Assembly: GCF_028550595.1 (NCBI RefSeq)
Contig: NZ_JAQQGN010000008.1
Span: forward strand, 62,001-126,000
Length of the DNA stretch: 64,000 bases
Reading direction: 5' to 3'
Source: Luteimonas sp. BLCC-B24
GTDB taxonomy: Bacteria > Pseudomonadota > Gammaproteobacteria > Xanthomonadales > Xanthomonadaceae
The position numbers were made by a program, and so were the translations under genes. This document shows, one piece after another, positions 1 to 7,741 of the stretch. The notes under the pieces were generated by a model that saw only the letters and a program-made list of their open reading frames with translations, was not told the origin of the DNA and did no database searches. Each line of letters starts with the position of its first letter. Position 1 is the stretch's first letter.

Positions 1-1
1 C

Positions 2-592
2 ACCCTGGCCGCGCCGGCCAGCCACATGCTCGAGATCAAGCACAGCCGCTTCGTCGCGCATGCCGCGCCGGTCGAGCACGAGGACGGCGCACTGGCGTTC
101 CTCCGCGATGTCCACGTCGCGGACGCCACCCACAACTGCTGGGCATGGCGGGTCGGCGACCAGTACCGCTCGAGCGACGACGGCGAACCGGCCGGCACCG
201 CGGGCCGGCCGATCCTCGCCGCGATCGACGGCCAGGGCTTCGATCGCATCGCCGTCGTCGTCGTGCGCTGGTACGGCGGCGTCAAACTCGGCGCGGGCGG
301 CCTGGTGCGGGCCTACGGCGGCTGCGCGGCCGAGTGTCTGCGCACCGCCACGCGTCGGCCGTTGATCGAACTGGCGCGCCTCACGTTGCGCGCCCCCTTC
401 GATGCGCTCGGCAGCGTGCACACCGCGTTCGCCGCGCTGCACGTGCGCAAACTCTCGGAGACCTTCGACGCCCGCGGCGCCGTGCTGGACATCGAACTGC
501 CGCGCACGGACGTGGCGGACTTGAAAACGCGCCTGCGCGATGCCACTCGTGACCGGGTCGAGTTCGCTCCCGCCGCGGACGATGCCCCCTGA
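2..592 (+). CDS. yigZ: YigZ/IMPACT family protein (5' end outside window)
   Basis: Member of the UPF0029/IMPACT (YigZ) family, cytosolic proteins related to eukaryotic IMPACT, with a conserved N-terminal domain and a ferredoxin-like C-terminal domain; the molecular role in bacteria is unsettled. The family signature DGEPAGTAGRPIL and the following RWYGGVKLGAGGL segment are present at nt 178-312. The first ATG is at 26, but the same frame is open to base 2 and reads TLAAPASH before it, which matches the usual family N-terminus (a few residues, then LAAPAS...EIKxSRF). The true start therefore probably lies left of the window. The stop TGA (590-592) shares its last base with the ATG of the downstream ABC transporter, so the two are likely co-transcribed. 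Confidence 0.9.
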   Translation, partial: TLAAPASHMLEIKHSRFVAHAAPVEHEDGALAFLRDVHVADATHNCWAWRVGDQYRSSDDGEPAGTAGRPILAAIDGQGFDRIAVVVVRWYGGVKLGAGGLVRAYGGCAAECLRTATRRPLIELARLTLRAPFDALGSVHTAFAALHVRKLSETFDARGAVLDIELPRTDVADLKTRLRDATRDRVEFAPAADDAP

Positions 593-2367
593 TGGCCTTC
601 CGATCTCCGCGTGCCCCCGATGCCGGTCAAGCCAAGGCGCCCGTCACCGCACTGAAGATGTTGTGGCCGTTCGTGATGCGCCAGCGCGGGCTGTTCGCCG
701 CCTGGCTGATCGCGCTCGCGTTGTCGTCGGTGGCCACGCTGAGCCTGCCCGTCGCGGTGCGCGGCATGATCGACCAGGGTTTCGCCGATCCGGCGCGCAT
801 CGATGCGACCTTCGCCGTGCTGCTGCTGGTGGCGGTCGCGCTGGCGCTGTTCACCGCGGCGCGCTTCTTCTTCGTGTCGCTGCTGGGCGAACGTGTGGTG
901 GCCGATCTGCGCACGCGGCTCTACGCGCATCTGCTCGACCTCGACCAGGCGTTCTTCGAGCGCAACCGCAGCGGCGATCTGGTCTCGCGCCTGAGCGCCG
1001 ACACCGAACTGTTGCGCTCGGTGGTCGGCTCGACGATGTCGGTCGCACTGCGCAGCACGGTGATGGTACTGGGCAGCATGGCGATGCTGGTGGTCACCAG
1101 CCCGCGCCTGGCCGCCTTCACGCTGATCGGCATTCCGCTGTTCGTCCTGCCGCTGGTGCTGGGCGGCCGGCGCCTGGAGAAGATCTCGCGCCAGAGCCAG
1201 GACCGCATCGCGGATGCGAACGCGCTGGCCAACGAAACGCTGGGCGCCATCCGCACGGTGCAGGCGCACGCGCGCGAGCCCTACGAGCGTGACCGCTTCG
1301 GCGGTGCGGTCGCGGTGTCGGTGGCCACCGCGCGCCGGCGGATCGGCCTGCAGGCCATCATCACCGCGGTGGCGATCACGCTGATCTTCGGCGCGGTGAC
1401 GGCCGTGTTGTGGTCGGGCGCGCACGACGTGATCAGCGGCGACATGACCGCCGGCACGCTGGGCCAGTTCGTGCTCTACGCGCTGTTCGGCGCCGGCTCG
1501 GTCGGCGCGCTGGCCGAGGTGTGGAACGAACTGCAGCGCGCGGCCGGCGGCATGGGCCGGATCTCCGAACTGCTGGTCGAAACGCCCGGCATTCGCGGCC
1601 CCTCGCAGCCCGGCACCGCGCTGGCGAAAGCCCGCGGCTCCCTGGCCTTCGAGGACGTCACTTTCCATTACCCCACGCGTCCCGACAGCCCGGCGCTGGA
1701 TGGTTTCACCCTGCACGTCGCGCCCGGCGAGACGGTGGCGCTGGTCGGGCCGTCGGGCGCGGGCAAGAGCACGGTGCTGTCGCTGCTGCTGCGCTTCCAC
1801 GACCCCGAACAGGGCGCCGTGGCGATCGACGGCATCGACCTGCGCTCGCTGCCCCCGGACGAGGTGCGTGCGCAGATCGCACTGGTCGCGCAGCAGCCGA
1901 CCATCTTCGCGACCACGGCGCGCGACAACATCCGCTACGGCCGGCTCGACGCCAGCGACGCCGAAGTCGAAGCCGCCGCGCGGGCCGCGGAGGCGCATGC
2001 GTTTCTCGCTGCGCTCCCCGAGGGTTACGACGCGCAGCTCGGCGAACGCGGCGCCCGCCTGTCCGGCGGCCAGCAGCAGCGCATCGCGATCGCGCGGGCG
2101 CTGCTGCGCGACGCACCGATCCTGTTGCTCGACGAGGCCACCTCCGCGCTCGATGCCCAGAGCGAACACGCCGTGCAGCAGGCGCTGGCGCGACTGATGG
2201 AGGGACGCACCACGCTGGTGATCGCGCACCGTCTGGCGACCGTACTCAAGGCCGACCGTATCGTGGTGATGGATGCCGGCCGCATCATCGCGCAAGGCAC
2301 GCACGCCGAACTGATCGCACAGGGCGGGCTCTACGCGGAACTCGCGCGGTTGCAGTTCATCGACTGA
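592..2367 (+). CDS. ABC exporter, fused membrane and ATPase domains
   Basis: A 591-aa half-transporter of the MsbA/BmrA-like type IV ABC exporter class; it would work as a homodimer in the inner membrane. Residues about 25-320 form the six-helix transmembrane domain. The nucleotide-binding domain follows, with Walker A GPSGAGKST near residue 385, signature LSGGQQQR near 489, Walker B ILLLDEATSALD near 510 and the H-loop histidine in IAHRLAT. The start ATG overlaps the stop of the yigZ gene by one base, which argues for translational coupling. The substrate cannot be read from the sequence: lipid, drug and peptide exporters share this architecture. No periplasmic partner gene is adjacent, as expected for an exporter. 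Confidence 0.93.
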   Translation: MAFRSPRAPDAGQAKAPVTALKMLWPFVMRQRGLFAAWLIALALSSVATLSLPVAVRGMIDQGFADPARIDATFAVLLLVAVALALFTAARFFFVSLLGERVVADLRTRLYAHLLDLDQAFFERNRSGDLVSRLSADTELLRSVVGSTMSVALRSTVMVLGSMAMLVVTSPRLAAFTLIGIPLFVLPLVLGGRRLEKISRQSQDRIADANALANETLGAIRTVQAHAREPYERDRFGGAVAVSVATARRRIGLQAIITAVAITLIFGAVTAVLWSGAHDVISGDMTAGTLGQFVLYALFGAGSVGALAEVWNELQRAAGGMGRISELLVETPGIRGPSQPGTALAKARGSLAFEDVTFHYPTRPDSPALDGFTLHVAPGETVALVGPSGAGKSTVLSLLLRFHDPEQGAVAIDGIDLRSLPPDEVRAQIALVAQQPTIFATTARDNIRYGRLDASDAEVEAAARAAEAHAFLAALPEGYDAQLGERGARLSGGQQQRIAIARALLRDAPILLLDEATSALDAQSEHAVQQALARLMEGRTTLVIAHRLATVLKADRIVVMDAGRIIAQGTHAELIAQGGLYAELARLQFID

Positions 2368-2382
2368 GCCTGCGTCGACCCT

Positions 2383-2440
2383 CGTAGGCGCGCGATGGGC
2401 GCTGTGGGCGACGCCGCTTCGCGCGCAAGCGCGCTCCTAC
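2383..2440. repeat. REP-like palindrome
   Basis: About 58 bp directly after the ABC exporter stop. The ends GTAGGCGCGC and GCGCTCCTAC are an imperfect inverted pair, and the right half contains the perfect core GCGCGCAAGCGCGC flanked by CTTC and TCCTAC. In the reverse sense it reads GTAGGAGCGCGCTTG, the style of REP sequences common between genes of Pseudomonas and Xanthomonadaceae. It may stabilise or end the upstream mRNA. It is a single unit and not a tandem array. Confidence 0.6.
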
Positions 2441-2448
2441 ACGTTGTC

Positions 2449-3135
2449 CTGGTCTTGGTCTTAGTTTTGGCTTTGGCTTTGGCTTTGGCGTTTGATTTGA
2501 ATCGAGCCGTAAAGCGAGCCGAGCATCGCAGGGCGGCGGGGTCGAAGAGCAGCCCATGTCTGAGCGCAGCGAGTTTGGGCTGCGTGCCCCGCTACCCGAG
2601 AAGCGCAGGGAACCGCCGCGGCTGTATCGCGGCGGATCGCGTCCGGCGAAGGGACCTTTTGGTTCCTTTTGGGTCCATCCAAAAAGGGACTCGCACGCGC
2701 AGCGGGCGAAAGCCCTGCACTTGCTTTCGCTTCTTCGCTCGTCGCTTTGCGACTTTGATATTCGAAGCAAAAGATCAACCGCAGGAGCGAAGATCAAAGA
2801 CAGGGCTTCCGCGCTGTCGCGCGGCTTACTTTTGTCTTGGCAAAAGTAAGCAAAACCGTCTTCGCCGGACGCGAGCCGATGCGATGAAGCCGCATCGGTT
2901 CCCTCCGCTCCTCGCCTGACGCGGCACGCAGCCCAAACTCGCTACGCTCAAACATGGGCTGCTCTTCGGCCACGCCAGGCTCCGGTGCTCGGCTCGCTTT
3001 ACGGCTCTATTGAAGTCAAAAGCTGGAAGCCAAGGCCAGAGCCAGAGCCGAAGCGAACGCCGAAGCCGAAGCGGAAGCGGAAGCCGAAGCAAACGCCGAA
3101 GCCGAAAAACAAATCCAAAGCGGAAAGGCGGAAGC
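2449..3135 (+). repeat. Dispersed palindromic repeat element, copy A
   Basis: Non-coding element between convergent genes. Inverted arms lie at 2504-2588 and 2923-3007, 85 bp each, with about 76 of 85 positions matching when one is reversed; both start GAGCCGTAAAGCGAGCCGAGC at the outer edge. Inside are hairpins at 2614-2636 (CCGCCGCG/CGCGGCGG), 2824-2851 (11-bp stem GCTTACTTTTG, 6-nt loop) and 2876-2898 (CCGATGCG/CGCATCGG). A conserved tract rich in TTTTGG and AAAAAGGGAC runs over 2650-2690. Outside the arms are degenerate hexamer tracts, TTTGGC-type at 2449-2497 and GAAGCC-type at 3021-3135. A homologous copy in reverse orientation lies at 51591-52232. Open frames crossing the element look spurious: they are rich in Arg, Ser and Lys and follow the repeat, not codon usage. 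Confidence 0.85.
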
Positions 3136-3168
3136 CTGAGCAACAACGAAAGCCAGGCAGAGGCGCGA

Positions 3169-4416
3169 CTACTTCGTAGAAACCCCGGCCGTCCGAAACC
3201 CACCCAAGGCGTCCACAAACGCCGGCGCCAACGCCAGCGATCCGAACACGCCGTGCTGCGTGCCACTGAGCACCCGCAACATGTGCCCGCGCCCGCCCGG
3301 CAGACGGCCCATCGGTTGAAACGCGACATCGCGCGCCTTCGCGATCAGGTCGCGCTCGGACTGGAATACCGGCGTCAGCCAGCGGCTCCAGAACTGGTAC
3401 ATCGCGACGTGCCGGCGACGCACGCGGGCATACGTGGCCAACGCATCCGGAAGTGCTTCCGCGCGCAAGGCATCACGCAAGGCTTCGGCGTCGAGCAGGG
3501 CCATGTTGACGCCCTGTCCCAGCTGCGGGCTCATCGCGTGCGCAGCGTCACCGAGCAGCACCCAGCGGCCGCGGTGCCACTGGCCCAGCGAGACGTCGCG
3601 ATACGTCGCGCCTGCCAGCTGGGCATGCGTGGTGGTCGTGGCGAGCAGCGCGGACGCTTCGGGCCAGAGGGACGTCACCGTGTCGCGCCAGTCCTCGAGC
3701 GCGGCTGCCTGCCAGCCGTCGAAGGCCGCGACCGGCAGGCTCCAGAAGAAGCTGAGCCGCGGCGTCGCGTCGCCCGGCCGCGTGCCGACGGGCAGCAGAC
3801 CGATCATCCGGCGCGCGGCGACGTAGCGCTGGCGCAGTTCGGCGGGATGCGGCCAGTCGCGCGCGTCGAGCAGGCACCACAGCGCGCCCCACGGATACAC
3901 CGCGTCGCGGCGCACGCGGCCGATCCGCGCGCGCAGACGTGAGGCCGCGCCGTCCGCCGCCAGGACCAGGTCGAACGGGCCGTACCGGGCACCACCGGTC
4001 GCGCGCAGCCAGCGATCGTCGGCGTCGTCCGGACCCTCGATGGTGACCCCGGCGTGCAACTGCACGGACTCGGCGCGCGCCTGATCGAGGATCGAGAACA
4101 GCGCGCCGCGCTGCATGCCGATGCCGCACAGGCGGGGGTCGAGACCCGCATAGCGCATGTCCATGACCGCACGGCCGCAAGGGGTGTCGCCGTAGAGCCG
4201 ATCGACACGCGCGCCGTGCGACAGCACGGCGCCCAGCAATTCCATCCGCCACAGCACCTGCAGCCCGGTGGGCTGAAGCAGGAAACCGGCGCCGACCGGC
4301 CCCGGCTCGGGCGCGCGTTCGAAGACCTCGACCCGGTGTCCGTCGCGCGCGAGCAGCACGGCGGCGGCCTGGCCGGCCGTGCCGTAACCGACGATGGCGA
4401 TACGCAGTGGCGTCAT
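3169..4416 (-). CDS. FAD-dependent monooxygenase (PHBH-type fold)
   Basis: A 415-aa group A flavoprotein hydroxylase, the family of p-hydroxybenzoate and salicylate hydroxylases. The N-terminal Rossmann fingerprint GxGxxG is G10-Y-G12-T-A-G15, an acidic residue ends the second strand (VEVFERA), and the FAD ribityl-binding GD motif GDAAHAMSPQLGQG falls at about residues 288-301. The chosen ATG at 4416 puts the Rossmann strand at residue 5, and a GGGAGC stretch sits just upstream as a plausible ribosome-binding site; an open frame continues upstream but would add a low-complexity extension. Substrate unknown: small aromatics, tetracycline-like compounds or ubiquinone-type rings are all handled by this family. 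It stands alone, with repeat element A immediately past its 3' end. Confidence 0.88.
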   Translation of the reverse strand: MTPLRIAIVGYGTAGQAAAVLLARDGHRVEVFERAPEPGPVGAGFLLQPTGLQVLWRMELLGAVLSHGARVDRLYGDTPCGRAVMDMRYAGLDPRLCGIGMQRGALFSILDQARAESVQLHAGVTIEGPDDADDRWLRATGGARYGPFDLVLAADGAASRLRARIGRVRRDAVYPWGALWCLLDARDWPHPAELRQRYVAARRMIGLLPVGTRPGDATPRLSFFWSLPVAAFDGWQAAALEDWRDTVTSLWPEASALLATTTTHAQLAGATYRDVSLGQWHRGRWVLLGDAAHAMSPQLGQGVNMALLDAEALRDALRAEALPDALATYARVRRRHVAMYQFWSRWLTPVFQSERDLIAKARDVAFQPMGRLPGGRGHMLRVLSGTQHGVFGSLALAPAFVDALGGFRTAGVSTK

Positions 4417-4490
4417 AGGGGCTCCCGGGCGGGGCGCCAGCATAGCGGCGATGCCGGGCGAGCCGCCGCGACCGGAGTGCGCGCCGCATG

Positions 4491-4524
4491 AAACGGGCCG
4501 CCCCGTGACCGGCGCGGCCCGCTT
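4491..4524 (-). terminator. Hairpin after the first RND operon
   Basis: CGGGCCGC (4494-4501) and GCGGCCCG (4514-4521) form an 8-bp stem with a 12-base loop, flanked by AAA and TTT. It lies about 20 bases beyond the permease stop and is followed on the minus strand by a short T run. It is a plausible but weak intrinsic terminator. Confidence 0.45.
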
Positions 4525-4543
4525 TACGTGGACGCGAGCGTGC

Positions 4544-7500
4544 TCAGTGCTGCGGACGCGCGTCCACCGCCGGCTCGCGGGGCGGCGCGTCGAGACCCAG
4601 CCGCGGATCCGGCCGGTCGAGCTTGTCACCCAGCATCCGTCGCACGATCACGAAGAACACCGGGATCATCAGCAGGCCCAGGAACGTCGCGAACAACATG
4701 CCGCCGATCACGCCGGTGGCGAGTGCGTGGCGGGCGTTCGCACCCGCACCGCTGGACAGCGCCATCGGCGTGACGCCCATGATGAAGGCGAACGAGGTCA
4801 TCAGGATCGGCCGGAAACGCAGGTTCGCCGCCTCCACCGTGGCATCGCGCAGGGTCTTGCCCTCCTTGTACTGCTGCACGGCGAACTCGACGATCAGGAT
4901 CGCGTTCTTCGCCGCCAGCCCGATCACCGTGACCATGCCGATCTTGAAGAAGATGTCGTTCGACAGACCCGGGCGCAGCATCGTGAAGAGCACCGCGCCG
5001 AGGATGCCCAGCGGCACCACCAGCAGCACCGCCACCGGGATCGACCAGCTCTCGTACAACGCCGCCAGACACAGGAACACCACCACCACCGACAGCACCA
5101 GCAGCAGCGTGGCCGCATTGCCGGCGATGATCTCCTGGTAGGACAGGCCCGCCCAGTCGTAGCCGAAGCCGGCCGGCAGATCGTTCTCCACGAACTGCTC
5201 CATCGCCGCCATCGCTTCGCCCGAACTGCGGCCCGGCGCCTGGGCGCCGACGATGTTCACCGCCGCATAGCCGTTGTACCGGGTCAGCGACGGCGTGCTG
5301 GCGCCCCACTCCGGGTTCACCACCGTGCTGAGCGGAATCATCGTCGGCGTGCCGTCGGCATTGGTCGACATCGCACTCGGGGTGTAGAAGCGGCCGATCG
5401 AGCCCGGATCGGTGCGGTACTGCGCGTCGGCCTGCATGTTGACGCGCTTGATGCGCCCTTCGGAGACGTAGTCGTTGACGTAGACCGGCGCCAGCATCAG
5501 CTGGATCGCGCTGTAGATGTCGGTCACCGACAGCCCCATCGACTGCGCCTGCACCCGGTCGACGTGCAGCCTGAGCTGGGGCGCATCCTCGAGCGTGTTC
5601 GGGCGCACGCCCTGCAGCACGTCCGGCTTCTGCGCGGCGAGGCCGAGCAGCTGGTTGCGCGCCTGCTGCAAGGCCGCGTGGCCGGCGCCGGTGCGGTCCT
5701 GCAGGTACATGTCGAAGCCGCCGAACTGGCCCAGTCCCTGCACCGTCGGCAGATTCACGACGAAGATCGTCGCGTCGCGGACGCCCTGCAGCGCGCCGTT
5801 GGCCTCGCCGAGGAAGCCGTTGATGTCGACGTCGCGCTCGGCCCAGTCCTTGAGCTTGATGAAGCCCATGCCGACGTTCTCGCCCTGGCCGACGAAGCTG
5901 AAACCGGCGACCTGCAGCATGCTCTCGTAGGCGGGGTTCTGTTCCAGGCGCGCGCGCACGTCCTCGAACACCGCGTTCGTGCGCTGCAGGGTGGACCCCG
6001 GCGGCAGCTGCACGATCGCCAGCGCGTAGCCCTGGTCTTCCTCGGGCAGGAAGCTGCCCGGCAGGCGCACGTAGAGGAACCCGCAGACGACCACCAGCAC
6101 CACGAACACCGCCATCCAGCGTGGCGCATGCCGCACCGCGCTGCCGATGTGGCCGACATAGGTGCGGTTCACGCGTTCGTAGTATCTGTTGAACGTGCGC
6201 ACCACCACGTTGTCGCGGCGTTCGCCCGGCGGTGCATGCTGCTTGAGGAAGGTCGCGCACAGCGCGGGCGTGAAGCCCAGTGCGAGGAACGCCGAGAACG
6301 CCATCGAGATCGCGATGGTGATCGCGAACTGCTTGTAGATCTCGCCCGAGGCCCCGCCCTGCAGCGCGCTGGGAATGAACACCGCCGCCAGCACGACGGT
6401 GATCGCGACCACCGCGCCGGTGATCTGCTCCATCGCCTTGATGGTCGCCTCGCGCGGCGGCAGATGCTCTTCGGCCATGATGCGCTCGACGTTCTCGATC
6501 ACCACGATCGCGTCGTCGACCACGATGCCGATCGCCAGCACCATCGCGAACAGCGTGAGCTGGTTGACCGTGAAGCCGAGCAGGCTGAGGCCGAGGAACG
6601 TGCCCAGCAGCGCGATCGGAATGACCAGCGTGGGAATGATCGTCGCGCGCAGGTTCTGCAGGAACAGCAGCATCACCAGGAACACCAGGATCACCGCCTC
6701 GATCAGGGTCTTGACGACTTCCTGGATCGACAGCGTCACGAAGGTGGTGCTGTCGAACGGCGTGAACCACTCGATGTTGGAGGGAAACGAGGGCTGCAGC
6801 TCGTCCATGCGCGCGCGCACCGCCTCGGCCACGGTGAGGGCATTGGCGCCGGGCAGCAGCTGGATCGCGAACGCGCCGGTGGGCTGGCCGTTGTACTTGG
6901 TGTCGAAGCCGTAGCCGGACGCTCCGATCGCCACGCGCGCGACGTCCTTCAGGCGCACGGTGGCGCCGTCCTGATCGGCGCGCAGGATGATGTTCTCGAA
7001 CTGCTCCGGCGTGCTGAAGCGCCCTTCGGCCGACACGGTGGCGGTGAAGCCCTGTCCCGCAGGCGCCGGGTCCGAGCCGATGGAGCCGGCGGCGAACTGC
7101 ACGTTCTGGCCGCGCACCGCGGCCATCACCTGCGAGGCGGACATGCCGTAGCCCTGCAACTGGTCCGGATTGAGCCAGATGTTCATGGCGTACTCGGAAC
7201 CGAACTGCTGGGTGCTGCCGACGCCCGGCACGCGCGCGATCTGCTCGAGCACGCGCGAGCCGATGAGGTCGTTGAGCTGGTTGCGGGTGACCGTGGGGTC
7301 GTCCGAGCGCAGGCCCACGACCATCAGGAAGCCGGCATTGGCCTTGGCGACGACGACGCCCTGCTGCACGACTTCACTGGGCAGGCGCGGCGTGGCCAGC
7401 GAGACCTTGTTCTGCACCTGCACCTGGGCGATGTCGGCGTCGGTACCGGTCTCGAACGTCAGAGTGACACTGGCGCGACCCGACGAACTGGAGGTCGAGC

Positions 7501-7735
7501 TGAAATACAGCAGGTTGTCGATGCCGGTGAGCTGCTGCTCGATGACCTGGGTGACCGCACGTTCGGTGGTGTCGGCGCTGGCGCCGGGATAGGTCGCCGA
7601 GACGGTGACCTGCGGCGGTGCGACGCTCGGGTAGGACTCCACGCCCATGTTCAGCAGCGCGATCACGCCCGAAAGCGAGATCAGAATGGAGACGACCCAG
7701 GCGAAGACCGGGTGGTTGATGAAGAACTTGGGCAT
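4544..7735 (-). CDS. RND multidrug efflux permease, HAE1 family (pump A)
   Basis: A 1063-aa inner-membrane proton/drug antiporter of the AcrB/MexB type, the length usual for the family. The first transmembrane helix follows MPKFFINHPVFAWV. The essential acidic pair of TM4 is D407-D408 (in AIGIVVDDAIVVIEN), and the TM10 lysine is K943 (in GLAAKNAILIVEF), matching the AcrB proton-relay residues. The periplasmic start (SYPSVAPPQVTVSATYPGAS) is typical of MexB-like pumps. It is the second gene of a two-gene operon with the lipoprotein adaptor upstream (six bases between stop and start). No outer-membrane channel gene is present in the window, so a TolC/OprM-type partner is presumably encoded elsewhere. 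Substrate range cannot be read from sequence. Confidence 0.95.
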   Translation of the reverse strand: MPKFFINHPVFAWVVSILISLSGVIALLNMGVESYPSVAPPQVTVSATYPGASADTTERAVTQVIEQQLTGIDNLLYFSSTSSSSGRASVTLTFETGTDADIAQVQVQNKVSLATPRLPSEVVQQGVVVAKANAGFLMVVGLRSDDPTVTRNQLNDLIGSRVLEQIARVPGVGSTQQFGSEYAMNIWLNPDQLQGYGMSASQVMAAVRGQNVQFAAGSIGSDPAPAGQGFTATVSAEGRFSTPEQFENIILRADQDGATVRLKDVARVAIGASGYGFDTKYNGQPTGAFAIQLLPGANALTVAEAVRARMDELQPSFPSNIEWFTPFDSTTFVTLSIQEVVKTLIEAVILVFLVMLLFLQNLRATIIPTLVIPIALLGTFLGLSLLGFTVNQLTLFAMVLAIGIVVDDAIVVIENVERIMAEEHLPPREATIKAMEQITGAVVAITVVLAAVFIPSALQGGASGEIYKQFAITIAISMAFSAFLALGFTPALCATFLKQHAPPGERRDNVVVRTFNRYYERVNRTYVGHIGSAVRHAPRWMAVFVVLVVVCGFLYVRLPGSFLPEEDQGYALAIVQLPPGSTLQRTNAVFEDVRARLEQNPAYESMLQVAGFSFVGQGENVGMGFIKLKDWAERDVDINGFLGEANGALQGVRDATIFVVNLPTVQGLGQFGGFDMYLQDRTGAGHAALQQARNQLLGLAAQKPDVLQGVRPNTLEDAPQLRLHVDRVQAQSMGLSVTDIYSAIQLMLAPVYVNDYVSEGRIKRVNMQADAQYRTDPGSIGRFYTPSAMSTNADGTPTMIPLSTVVNPEWGASTPSLTRYNGYAAVNIVGAQAPGRSSGEAMAAMEQFVENDLPAGFGYDWAGLSYQEIIAGNAATLLLVLSVVVVFLCLAALYESWSIPVAVLLVVPLGILGAVLFTMLRPGLSNDIFFKIGMVTVIGLAAKNAILIVEFAVQQYKEGKTLRDATVEAANLRFRPILMTSFAFIMGVTPMALSSGAGANARHALATGVIGGMLFATFLGLLMIPVFFVIVRRMLGDKLDRPDPRLGLDAPPREPAVDARPQH

Positions 7736-7741
7736 GACGGT

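Noticed and set aside
313-2304. 663-codon open frame antisense to the ABC exporter
   Set aside because: Arg/His/Gln/Ala-rich low-complexity shadow caused by high GC; no domain, and it overlaps a certain gene.
3021-3135. CRISPR-like tandem repeat
   Set aside because: Hexamer-scale repetition without unique spacers of constant length; no cas genes.
2395-3329. Several 90-170-codon frames in repeat element A
   Set aside because: They follow the repeat, recur as mirror images in copy B, and lack codon bias; not genes.
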